Shown in pieces: positions 12,735 through 24,661 of a stretch of 64,000 nucleotides of DNA (its first letter is position 1; the number at the start of each line of letters is the position of its first letter). Made by a program: the position numbers and the translations under genes. The stretch is taken from the NCBI RefSeq assembly GCF_000708205.1, contig NW_014575559.1:1373-65372 (forward strand), given 5' to 3'. The notes under the pieces are model-generated. The model was given only the letters and a program-made list of their open reading frames with translations, had not been told where the DNA came from and made no database searches. The stretch comes from Mixia osmundae IAM 14324 (Eukaryota > Basidiomycota > Mixiomycetes > Mixiales > Mixiaceae).

Positions 12735-14144
12735 ATGTCTAAGAAGCCCGTCAAGAAGGCGGGCGATCAGGACTTGTTCGAGGTCGACGACGAGGGTGTC
12801 GAAGCGTTGAGACCCATCATCGAGAGATCAACGGGCGAGTTGTATGCGACGGGTGACCAAGCCGGCGAGGTGCCGCTCTCTCGTGCTCGCAAGGGTCAAC
12901 TGACTCGCAAGCCACTCCGGTCTGATGAGATCCTGGCCGCGAGAACGAAACATCCTGCCCTCTTTTCACGAGCTCGTCCTCATCCGCTCCAGGTGACCCA
13001 TGCACAGCAGAAGATGCAAGAGTCCAAGATCAAGCTGAGCGCTTCGGAGCGCCGTCGCATGAACGCAGTCATCAGACGGGGTACTGCAGGTAAGGAAGGC
13101 CTCTTCAAACTCAAGCTCGACAGAGTGGGCGACTCGAATTATGTCGTCGAACTCAGAGAGGCTATCTCTCGTCCTATCGAGTCGGATCTTTGGATGGAAA
13201 CAGATCAAGCGTCTCTGAACAAGCAGGGGAAGCGCAAAGCAGACAGCGATCAGACGGAAAATGTCGTGCCGCCTGATACTGCTGTCGAGCCACCCGCGAC
13301 GGCGAAGCAGCGTACACTCAGCGCCTCATCGGTTCTTGACAGGGCGAGTCGAGCCAGACTCCCCCCTGCTGTGTCGCTCCCTCATGCTGGCACATCCTAC
13401 AACCCAGACATCGAATCACATCAGTCCCTCCTATCTCAGGCGCTACAGGACATTCAATCCGAAGAGAGCAGGGCTGCTGCTCTCCGAGCTGTGAAGCAGA
13501 AGATCGAAGCAGGCAGACGAGCGACGAAGAGCAAGGAACTCTGGGAGATCGCAGAGGAGCTCGCCGAGAAGGAAGAGACAGACGACCAGCCGGAAGAGAT
13601 TTCCCAGGACCCACCGCTGGTCCCAAAGAAGACACAGCGTCGCAAGAGTGCAAAACAGAAGCTTAAGCGTCGAGCCAATATTAACAAAGAGGTGAGATCG
13701 TCAGCAAGTCACGGAAATGATCCATGATTAATTCGAGACGCTCAGCTTGCTGCGGTGAAGCGGAAGCAGACGACGAAGCAGCAGCGAGAGCTTTTTGCAA
13801 CTCTGCCCAAGCTCTCAACTTCGCTCAACCGTCTCGATGCCCAGCGTGAGACTGACAGCGAGGCGAAACAGACGGCAGCGGAAGCGCGCTTGACAGCGCT
13901 CGGCTTCTCGGGCAAGAAGACTGGTCCTGCGCGAGTAGCAAAGCCCAAGATAACCTATCAGCTGGGCGAAGATATTCCAGAGGGTTTGCGCTTGCTACAC
14001 ACTGAAGGCAACCTGTGGCGCGACTTCAAGGATAGCGCGACCAGAAGAGGCATCATTCAGACCACCCGCCCACCTCGGCAGGCCAAGATGGCTCTTCGCA
14101 GTACCAAGAATGTCGAAAAGTACTCGTATCGCAGGGATGACTAG
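12735..14144 (+). CDS. NOP53: Ribosome biogenesis protein Nop53
   Basis: Nop53 (GLTSCR2/PICT1 family) acts in 60S subunit maturation in the nucleolus and recruits the exosome helper Mtr4. The protein is highly charged. Diagnostic blocks are HAGTSYNPDIESHQSLL in the middle and LGEDIPEGLRLLHTEGNLWRD followed by RRGIIQTTRPP near the C terminus. The N-terminal part has VDDEGVEALRPIIERST, and LFKLKLDR precedes the central linker. One GT-AG intron (13692-13745) joins NINKE to LAAVKRKQTTKQQ. The start MSKKPVKKAGDQD at 12735 is the first Met that keeps the family N terminus. It is convergent with VPS74, 81 bp apart. Confidence 0.9.
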
Positions 14145-14225
14145 GCAGCCTGCGTTGCGGCTTTCTTGTTGTCATTCTGACGCGCGTTATGCAACGCATG
14201 ACATTACGTGGTCTACATTGCTTGC

Positions 14226-15966
<1,741 letters not shown>

Positions 15967-16699
15967 ATGTCAGCCTATGGCGACATTGATGGGCCCTCAT
16001 CCGCGTCTCGACTGAGTCCCAAGACGTTTGCACTCGCTCGGAGCGATGCTTGCGTGACCGTCTATCACCTCCTCAAGGGAGATCTCCGTCAAGACGCCAG
16101 TCTCGTCTCGTACCTGCGCGAGGTCCGTCTCTGCGCTCGATGACATTCTCAGCAACTCAGATCGCCAGCAGATCTTCAACAGTGTCGTCGAAGCCGGACA
16201 GACCTACCCACAAGAAGCTCAACAATCCGAAGAGCAATTCGCAAATTACTTTTTCTCTGCTGATCTCTTCCTGGGTGTATTCGACAATGCCAGCCCCGAG
16301 CGGGCATCACGATCCTGGCAAGAAGTGTCTGCACTGCGTGACTGGCCCGGAACCGTCGCTGGGATGTATTACGTCAAGCCGAACTATCCCGGACGGTCGG
16401 CTCACATCTGTAATGCCGGCTTCGTCGTGCCAACGGCCTCGCGGGGTCGCAAGGTCGGTCTCGCGCTGGGCAGGTCGTTCTTGCACTTTGCACCCAGGCT
16501 GGGCTTTCGTGCCTCGGTCTTCAACTTGTGCTACGTGAGCAACACAGCTAGCGTGCGCATCTGGGACGCCCTGGGATTTCATCGGGCCGGTGTCATTCCA
16601 GAGGCAGGTCGACTCAAGTCAGCTGATGGCAAGTCAGAAATTTACACAGACGCAATCGTGTTCTACCGTACCTTGTCGGTCGACGAGGTTGTAGAATGA
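15967..16699 (+). CDS. GNAT N-acetyltransferase, Mpr1/Spt10-like
   Basis: A GNAT-fold acetyltransferase that transfers acetyl from acetyl-CoA; the substrate is not visible. The C-terminal half matches a fungal subfamily that includes yeast Mpr1, which acetylates toxic proline analogues. Seen blocks are HICNAGFVVPTASRGRKVGL, where RGRKVG is the CoA pyrophosphate loop, FRASVFNLCYVSNTASVRIW, GFHRAGVIPEAGRLKS and a final TDAIVFYR. The N-terminal exon runs MSAYGDIDGP to SYLREV. A short GT-AG intron of about 34 nt (exact donor uncertain) then leads to QQIFNSVVEAGQTYPQE, which is the 'G.TYP.E' element of this subfamily. Total is about 230 residues. It is convergent with SSB. Confidence 0.75.
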
Positions 16700-16957
16700 G
16701 ACGGCGAGTCACGTAGTCCTTTTTCCATGCACGGCGCATGCAATACAAATGCAAACTAGAGAAGTACGAAAGCAAGGGAGAAGCTATACAAGCGAACACA
16801 GGCAGCAGCTTGCGCGTCTGGGCGCTCTCCGATGCTGACATGCATTCCCGAGTGCACACAGTCTGGACGATCGTAAGGATTCCTAGGCGGCCGAGAAGTC
16901 CGATCTCCATCCTCTCGGGCCTTGCGTTGTTGTAGGAATCAGTTTTGCTATTTCGAA

Positions 16958-19012
16958 TTAGCGCTGGATGCCGGTGATTGCTTTCTGCATCGCTCGGCGC
17001 AGGGTCAGCTGTGACTTCTTGAGCTCGTCTGCCGTCGACTCCTCGATCTGGAGACGCTCGAGTGCTTTAGCAAGCTCGGCCTCGACATTGGCTTTCTGGG
17101 CACGTTTGATTTTCATGCCGACATCGGGACTCTGGATGGTCGACTCGACCTGTGAGACGTACGCCTCGAGATCCTGCTTTGCCTCGTGGCGAGCAGAGAA
17201 GTCCTTGTCAGCTTGCTTGAACTGCTCGGCTTGTGCGATCATCTGAGAGATCTGATCAGACGACAGACGGCCGACCGAGTTGGTAATAGTGATGTTGGCA
17301 CGACGACCTGAGGCACGGTCGAGAGCGGAGACCTTGAGAAGACCATTCGCGTCGACCTCAAAAGTACAGACAAGCTCAGCCTGACCCCGGGGTTGAGGCG
17401 TAATGTTCGACAGCTCGAATTCGCCGAGCAGCCTGTTTTCTTTGCAGGTGACGCGCTCACCCTCGTAGACAGGGAAGGTGACGGTAGACTGGTTGTCTTC
17501 GACCGTGGTGAAAGTGCGCGACTTGTTCGTAGGAATGGGCGTATTTCTCGGCACGACAACGCCAAAGACATCGCCTTGCATGGCAACACCGAGCGAGAGA
17601 GGCGCAACATCGAGCAAGAGCAGGTTCTCGGTCTTCTCAGATGTCTGACCGGTCAAGACAGCGGCCTGAACGGCGGCACCGTACGCGACAGCCTCGTCAG
17701 GGTTGATCGATTTGTTCAGCTGGCGACCGCCAAAGTAGTCGGACACGAGCGATTGGATCTTTGGGATACGCGTCGAACCGCCGACCAGGACGATGTCGTC
17801 AACCTTGTCCTTGTTCATCTTTGCATCCTTGAGGACCTTCTCGACGGGATCGATGGTCGACTTGAACATGGTCGCATTGATTTCCTCGAATCGAGCACGG
17901 CTGATGGAGGCGGTAAAGTCTGTGCCCTGGTAGAGAGAGTCGACCTCGATCGTCGTCTGGGTGACGCTGGAAAGCGTGCGTTTTGCTCGTTCACAAGCCG
18001 ATCTCAGCCTTCTGAGTGCTCGGGCGTCACCTTCGATGTCGTGCTTCGTCTTTCGCTTGAACTCGGCCTTGAAGTGCTCCAGCAAGGCGTTGTCAAAGTC
18101 CTCACCGCCAAGATGTGTGTCGCCGGCGGTGGCTTTGACCTGGAAGACGCCGCCAGAGATGGACAAGAGCGAGACATCGAACGTGCCGCCGCCAAGATCG
18201 AAGATGAGGACGTTCTTCTCCGCCTTGTTCTTCTTGCTCATCTCGTCGAGGCCGTATGCAATAGCAGCCGCGGTGGGTTCGTTGATGATACGTAGCACGT
18301 CTAGGCCGGCAATCGCGCCTGCGTCTTTTGTCGATAGTCGCTGGGAGTCATTGAAGTAGGCGGGCACGGTGACGACTGCCTTCTTGACAGTCTTGCCAAT
18401 CTTGGCCTCGGCGGTCTCCTTGAGCTTGGCGAGCACCATGGCAGAGATTTCAGCGGGCGAGAACTGCTTGGTCTCATTCTGGTACTCGACTTGGATGTAG
18501 GGTGCACCGTCTCGGTCGATGACCTCAAAAGGCCAGTGGGCGCGGTCCTTCTTGACATCAGGATCGTCAAAACGTCGTCCGATGAGTCTGTAGAGCCATC
18601 GCGGTCAGTCGCGTGGAGGGACCCTGCAGCGGACGGGCTGACCTCTTTGCATCAAAGACGGTCATCTTTGGGTTCATAGCTGCCTGGTTCTTGGCCGCAT
18701 CGCCAATGAGACGCTCCTCAGACGTAAAAGCGACGTAAGAGGGCGTCGTGCGATTGCCCTCTGCGGATCAGATGACAAATCAGCTCGGCTGGAGGCGCGA
18801 CCTGCTTGGGAGACTGACGGTCATTGGGGATGATCTCGACACGATCATTCTGCCAGACGCCAATGCAAGAGTATGTCGTACCGAGGTCAATGCCTGGCAG
18901 CTGAGCATCAGCACGCGTCGCTCGGCCCAGTGCCCAGGCAGATACCAATGGCACCATCAAACTCTTCGTCGTTGACAGACTCCAGTGCGGGCACTTCTCC
19001 TTCAGCTGCCAT
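16958..19012 (-). CDS. SSB1: Ribosome-associated Hsp70, Ssb type
   Basis: Cytosolic Hsp70 that binds nascent chains on ribosomes with the RAC complex. The ATPase domain has [26 protein letters not shown] and [13 protein letters not shown]. Ssb rather than Ssa is indicated by [14 protein letters not shown], the segment [33 protein letters not shown], and the absence of a C-terminal EEVD or ER-retention signal; the protein ends [13 protein letters not shown]. The length of about 615 residues is normal. Three GT-AG introns lie in the first 300 nt of coding sequence (after GAI, NDQ and DAKR); the remaining exon is long. The start [20 protein letters not shown] at 19012 matches Ssb N termini in length. 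Upstream, 168 bp away, is the end of the cyclophilin gene. Confidence 0.93.
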
Positions 19013-19179
19013 CCTGTCTTTTTGAGGCGCAAAACTTGCTTCGACGAACTTTTCCAAAATTTCAGTGGCACAAAGTGGGGGCCCGATCGATTATGCACGC
19101 GCGTTTGGCGAGCGCACTGATTCTGCTTGAACTCTCTGACCCTTTACAACAACATGCAGTTCTTGCGACAGATCACCGC

Positions 19180-20099
19180 TCACATCTCACCACACTCTGC
19201 GACCAAGTCGAGTGCCTTTTAGGAGACAGATGCCGCGACAGAGCAAGATGACGCACCTGTGATCCTTACTGTGAGCTTTGGCTGATTGTTAGGTCCCGTA
19301 GGGACATTTTCGATCTTGCGAAGGATGTACAGTCCCTGAAGACTTGCTGCGTCAGGTCTGGAAAGCTTCCCATTGTCGCGTTGGACGCGTGGGCACGACG
19401 CACAGAGTGATCCCTCGTATCGAGTATCTTACCAAAGACCACGTGCTTGCCGTCTAAGAAGGGCGTTGCGGCGGTCGTGACGAAGAACTATGAGCTCTGT
19501 CTGAGCGCATGGTCGGAGAGAACGGGCAAGAGTCACCTGACAGCCGTTTGTGCCCGGCCCGCTGTTTGCCATACTGAGCAGCCCGGGACCGGTATGCTTT
19601 GTCTGCGAGCGGCGCCTCAATACTGTGCTCGCTTCTGGCCGCTACGGACAAACCTCGAAGTTCTCGTCGTCGAATTTGGACCCGTAGATTGAGAAAGAAC
19701 CGGTGCCATCTGCATTGAGGAAATCGCCGCCTTGGACCATGAAGTCTTTTATGACCCTGAAAAGCCGGTAAATTCTTGCGCTCTTGCACGTTCTTCAACG
19801 AGGCAACGGACCTATGAAAGGTCGCTCCCTTGTAACCCTGTGGCACACCGTTTCGCCTTTGACCGCTGTCAGCGCGGGCCTGTCTGCGTTGCTTTTGCCG
19901 GACTGACCTATGCTCGCCAGTGCAGAGCTGTCTGAAGTTCTCTGCGGTCTGAGCCAGCCAGCGATGTCAAAGGTCGCTCGAGCTGCTCAAAAGGATAGCT
20001 GACTCGCGGGACAACATCGCTGAAGAGCTCGAATTTGATTCTGCCAGCCGGGGTATCGCCGATTGAGATGTCGAAGAAGACGATCGGCCTTGTGGTCAT
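19180..20099 (-). CDS. Cyclophilin H-type peptidyl-prolyl isomerase
   Basis: A small cyclophilin of the U4/U6-associated (cyclophilin H) group. Joined exons give [123 protein letters not shown] and the C terminus ITECGEM. The active-site residues (FHR...Q, F.M.QGGDF, NTNGSQ-equivalent [16 protein letters not shown]) are present. At least seven exons are needed. The join between HVVFG and LRKIEN is unresolved because reading straight through shifts frame; an intron lies there but its ends are not certain. The last intron links IT to ECGEM, with the stop at 19180-19182. The start at 20099 diverges from the gene at 20814. Confidence 0.88.
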
Positions 20100-20813
20100 A
20101 CTTGCAACGTCTGACGGGGGAAACGCTCTCAGTGCTGACTGGGCCGTACGGACAGTCGTCGCAGTCAGGGCGTCTCGCGCTGAAATTGCAACCACGCGCC
20201 GAAGCCTGTCTGAGATCTGAGGGAGGGAATCCGCTGGAGGGTCACATCGCTCCTTCGTGATCACTCGCGAGCAGGTAGTCCGGACGACGGCCTTGTGCGC
20301 CGTTCATACCTGCTGCTGAGCAGGCACTTCGTCGCAGGTCACCGAGGGACCGCATCACAACGCGACCACGACTACGACGACAACATAGCTTCGTGATTCG
20401 ACTGTGGAAAGGCCAGTAGCGTCTACGGTCCTCTCGACTCCAGGCCGCTTTAAGCGTCTTCAGGAGAACCAGACCCCGATCGGGTCAGCATCGCGAGGTC
20501 TGGCGGCCACCTCCCCCAGATTCATCTCAACGCTTCTCCCGACATCGCGCACCTCAGCGTCGCTTGCAACAGGTGTGGTGAGATTGCTATAGAGAAACGT
20601 ACGTCCCTCTCCCATGTCATGATCGCGCCCCGAGAAGGCGATGTGAGCGCTCAGGCGTTGCGCGCACGGCGCTCGTCGCGTGGTTCTGCATCTGTGCACA
20701 CGGTTCTCGCGCCTTCTTCGTCCTTGCTTCTCTGTACGTTCAGGCTGACGTTGTTGCTTCTCTCGCTTCTCTGGACACATTACCGCTGACTGCAACGAAC
20801 TTCAACGACCGGC
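20100..20813. other. Long intergenic region (cyclophilin / 20814 gene)
   Basis: At about 710 bases this is one of the longest gaps inside the gene-dense part. It contains pyrimidine-rich stretches near 20690-20760 and no convincing open frame. It may include a 5' UTR or an unseen first exon of the gene at 20814. Confidence 0.4.
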
Positions 20814-23197
20814 ATGCGCCGCCCACACTGTCTTGCGCTCGCTTCGACTGCCAATGATGATGGCAATACTTCGATGGCAATACGCATCTGTCCTGCCACG
20901 ATTTCTGCCACGATCCGTGACGATTCTGTCAACACTACTGGCACGGCACGTTCGCTGCTTCTTGTCGCAATCAATCCGCCACATCCGTTTGCACACAACT
21001 CGCCTCCTTGCACCGGCGTCGACTCTGTTTATTCACATTGCGACAAGCCTCTACCTGCTTGTCCCACCACCGATCGTTGCGATGATGCTCATACAAACAT
21101 TCGACGTGGATCACTCGATTCTGTGGCCGCTTGGGATGGCTTTATGATTCGCTTATGCAATGATATCGACATGCGCGATGATCTCCTGACGCGCTACTCG
21201 ATCTCATCTACGATTCCGGCCGCTTCGATACGTCCTCGCATCGGCTCTCACATGCGCTCACAATCGACTCCAATTTCGCCACCTCTTTCTGTGACTGCTT
21301 CGACACTCAGGCCTATCGCAGGTCGAGCTCGCTTGCAAGCCGTCGAAGGCGCCTTCACACGGCTCTGTGGCATCAATCGTGCGACACGAACGATCAAGCT
21401 ACAAGAGCTTCTCGCCGACGCGGCAAAACTCCCCGGTGATAGCGTTGGCCTGATCGCTAGAAATTTGCTTGCGCGTGTCGATCCACAGCTGCTCAAGCAG
21501 GTCGCCTCCACTTTGCCTGTCACTTGCGCAGATATGTCGACACGACCTGTAGCTGCGACAAGGACAGCATCTGCCCGGGGTATTGCTTCGCGTCAGCCCC
21601 AAGACGCGTACCCACAGTCAGGCTATGGTCGATCGCCCTTTGACGATAACGCGGCATCCCGACGTGTCGTATCGGAGCAACAGAATGGTCTCACGGAAGC
21701 GGAAGCTCGCGATGCTGTCCGTGTGCGTCCGATGCCGCGATCGACGTCTGCGTCTAAAGGTAGATCGTATTCCGATAGACCGGATCTTCCGCCAAAGGAC
21801 AGTACCTATTCTACTCGTGATCTCGACAGCGCGCTTGACAGTATACCCGTCCTACCTGCCGCATCCAGGAGCTCAAAGTCAGTTGATAGAAATATGCGCA
21901 CAACGCTGACAGCTGACGTTTGCAGCAGATCCAAAAGTGACAAAAAGAAAAGCGGCAAAGGAAGTCAAGGGGGACCTATTGATATAATCGATCAGCTTGA
22001 TCTCACAGACGTTCTCGGTGGTGCGAGCTTTCACCACGACGGCCCATTCGATGCCGCATCTTCACATCGCAACAGAAATGACACGAAGCGACTGGCACCT
22101 ATGGAAGCTTTCGACCCATCTGCTTTTGACCCCGCGGCCCAGCTACGCGCGCCGAAAAATCCCTACGCGTACCGGCCACAGACCTCAACGCAAGCCAACC
22201 ATGCATATCCTCCTCAGACCCGCGGTAACGACCCTAACTCGCTATCGGCACCTCGCTTGGATGACGACGGTGGCTCGTCTGTTTCCTCGCGCAGACACAG
22301 TCAGTCTAGTATCACGCTGGGTTACCCGATCATGGCCAAGCACGATCCAAAGGCAGTCGCGCTTGCCCAAGCGTTCGGCGTCCAAGAATCAGAGCCATGG
22401 GAAGACTTCGGCAGCAACCGGTGGGCTGCCTCGAGCTCAGGTCGACACCGTCGAGGCGATGCAGAGCCTGAGCTCGACGGCGAACGTACTCGCGACCTAC
22501 GGGCCCAGCGCACAGCCAGTGTATGGGATATGGAAGCAACGTTGCGAGAGGGCAAACCGGTCGAAGCAGGTCCGTTTGTTGTGGCCGCAAATTCTACTGA
22601 AGCTGATCCATGCTCACAGTGCCCGCTTTACCGCCAATCCCTGCCCAGTATGACCAGGGTCATTCGCGAACACGATCCCGCACGGTCGGCTCGTCACCAG
22701 AGAATGGGACGGCCGGCCGCTCGAAATCCTTCATGACTAAGCTGAAGGGAGGAACGAAGACGCCGAATAGCGACGGTGGTGATGAGTCTGGCGACTACTT
22801 CTCCAAACCACCACGCGAAGGGGATAGTGGTGGTAAGCGTAGCAAGGGCCATCGGCCCATGATCTCTGCCCCGATCAGCCCCCTTGGCGATCGGCAAAAT
22901 CTTCCTCGCAACTTCTCCCAGCCAACCGTCAAGTCAAGTCAGAGTCAGAGCTTTGCTGGCCAGAGCAGTGTCACCGACGATGTCTTGGACGGACTGTACG
23001 ATGAGCCCGAGAGCATGACACCCATCAAGAGCGGCTCTGGACAGACTTCCCCGCTCGCCCAGAGAGCTTATACATACGACGATTCTCCTCAGAGAGCATA
23101 CGACAGCACCAAACTGCATGCGGGACGCGACGAAGGCTCACTTGGCCGCAAAGGCAGCATCATGCAGAAGCTCGGTTTCGGGCGCAAAACAAAGTAA
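20814..23197 (+). CDS. Large low-complexity protein, unrecognised
   Basis: Three exons give roughly 760 residues, rich in Ser, Arg, Asp and Pro. Two GT-AG introns are supported: one joins RSSK(N) to RSKSDKKKSGK, and the other joins GKPVEA to VPALPPIPAQYDQGHSR. Recognisable landmarks are a possible helical segment LQELLADAAKLPGDSVGLIA near residue 200, PWEDFGSNRWAASSSGR, TASVWDMEATLREGKPVE, and a C terminus with SKSFMTKLKGG and GSIMQKLGFGRKTK. The repeated small basic elements ('F..KL..G') could be membrane or protein docking motifs. No catalytic domain is seen. The true start is unsure: Met codons at 20814 and further in (near HMRSQSTPIS) are all in frame. Most of the chain is expected to be disordered. 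Confidence 0.6.
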
Positions 23198-23259
23198 AAA
23201 CACGAGCAAGCATGTATTATTGACGAGATGACTTGGAGCAGCGGTATCGATAGTAGAGA

Positions 23260-24475
23260 CTATAGCTTCCAGTGCCCTTTGCCTGGACCCTCGTCATGCT
23301 GCTTGATCGCACTTGGCGGATCAGCTCCCAGGAAGCTGGCTTTGAGAGGCGTCACAGCGATGCAACCGTGGTGGAGTGCATGGTTATCATGGCCGCTTTG
23401 CAGCGCCGAGGCTGGCGGATTTATGAGCTGCCCGATGTGGGGAGCAAACTTGAAAGCGAGCTTTTTGGAGCGATCTGCGGTTACTTTGCTCGGGTTGCTT
23501 GGTTCCTCGAGCGCTCCGGGGCCGGCATTTGCAGTGTCGCTATATTCGGCCTCGTAGGCTGCCTTTGACTCGCTCGGGTGTGCGGTCTGGTGTCACGATC
23601 AGCTTTAGCGGAGAGCCTTGCGGTACACTGACAGGTGCGAAAAGACGCTTGTAGCGTGTGAGTGCCATTGTTGTAAACCTAATCTTCGTTGCCTCCTTGT
23701 CAGTTATAGAAGGCACGAGCTGCAACTTGATCAGCACTTGGTCACGTTACACGCAGTAACGCGTACCGGTATGTTGACGGAGTACAGGTCATGATCGCCG
23801 TCGTGTTGCCAGGTGTCCCACAGTCGCTTGATGACTACGCATGCCCAGTCGTGCGCGGCTGCTACTTGATCGTCCTGTATCGGACGCTCAAAAATGGCAT
23901 AGCTGATCGCGATAGAAGGCACGCCAGACAGCGAGGATGCCAAAGCAGCGCCGATAGTGCCGCTACACGCTTGTGAGCTCTGTGTGTCGTGCAAATGAAT
24001 GTATGTGTCACCTCGACAGGGCAAATGCTGTGGAAGTATTGCGCCCAAAGTTAGGTCCAGAGACGACGAGATCGATCGTTTCGTGGATGTTATGCAACGC
24101 AATGTTGGCGCACGTCGCAGGCGTACCGGAGAGCAAGATCCAATCTTGCTCGTTTGCATTCGTCTTGCTTGATTCAATCGGCGTCGTCGAGCGTCGACTG
24201 CCTTCGCCGCGACTGCGATCGACTGATGAGCCTGCTGGCGCAGGCTGATAATAACTGCCTTCGATGATGTCCGAGATGCTGTGAGCGGCGCCGACCCAGG
24301 ACCTCTGCGAGCCTGGCAGGACCACGCTGACCTCCCAGCCTAACGTTTGCCTCAGGCATTCGACAAAGCCTAGCACAAAGGGCGAGTCTTTACCAGGCGG
24401 GCCGTCATCGTTCTACGATACTGTGAGCCGTCGATCATACTTAGCATGCCGACTCACAGTGACGAGAACCCGCAT
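23260..24475 (-). CDS. SurE-like 5'-nucleotidase/phosphatase
   Basis: A survival-protein SurE family metal-dependent phosphatase. Exon 1 is MRVLVT, followed by NDDGPPGKDSPFVLGF; the DD pair is the metal-binding motif. Further blocks are VSVVLPGSQRSWVG, DWILLSGTPATC, DLVVSGPNFGRNTS, SGTIGAALASSLSGVPSIA and SVNIP. After two more introns the chain continues LVPSITDKEATKIRFTTM and KFAPHIGQLINPP, then LHHGCIAVTPLKASF, which is the usual fungal C terminus. Four GT-AG introns restore the family order and frame. Length is about 340 residues. Unlike yeast Pby1 there is no tubulin-tyrosine-ligase domain. It is transcribed away from GPI13, 186 bp upstream. Confidence 0.88.
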
Positions 24476-24661
24476 TGCAGCCGAAAGGCAATGTCGTGAC
24501 AGCTCAGCGTCAACGACCGCAATGTCGAACGTTGAACGCGCCTCAAGTGCCCGATGACGATGTCAACGACAGCTCATAATCAGATCAGGCTCGCGCCGCG
24601 TTCTCAGCCCGCCGCCCAGCGTGGCACTCTCAAGAGCGACAAAGCCCATCGTGCATGTTCG

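Noticed and set aside
17393-18295. A 300-codon open frame on the plus strand opposite SSB
   Set aside because: It is the antisense shadow of a highly conserved Hsp70 coding region with biased codon use.
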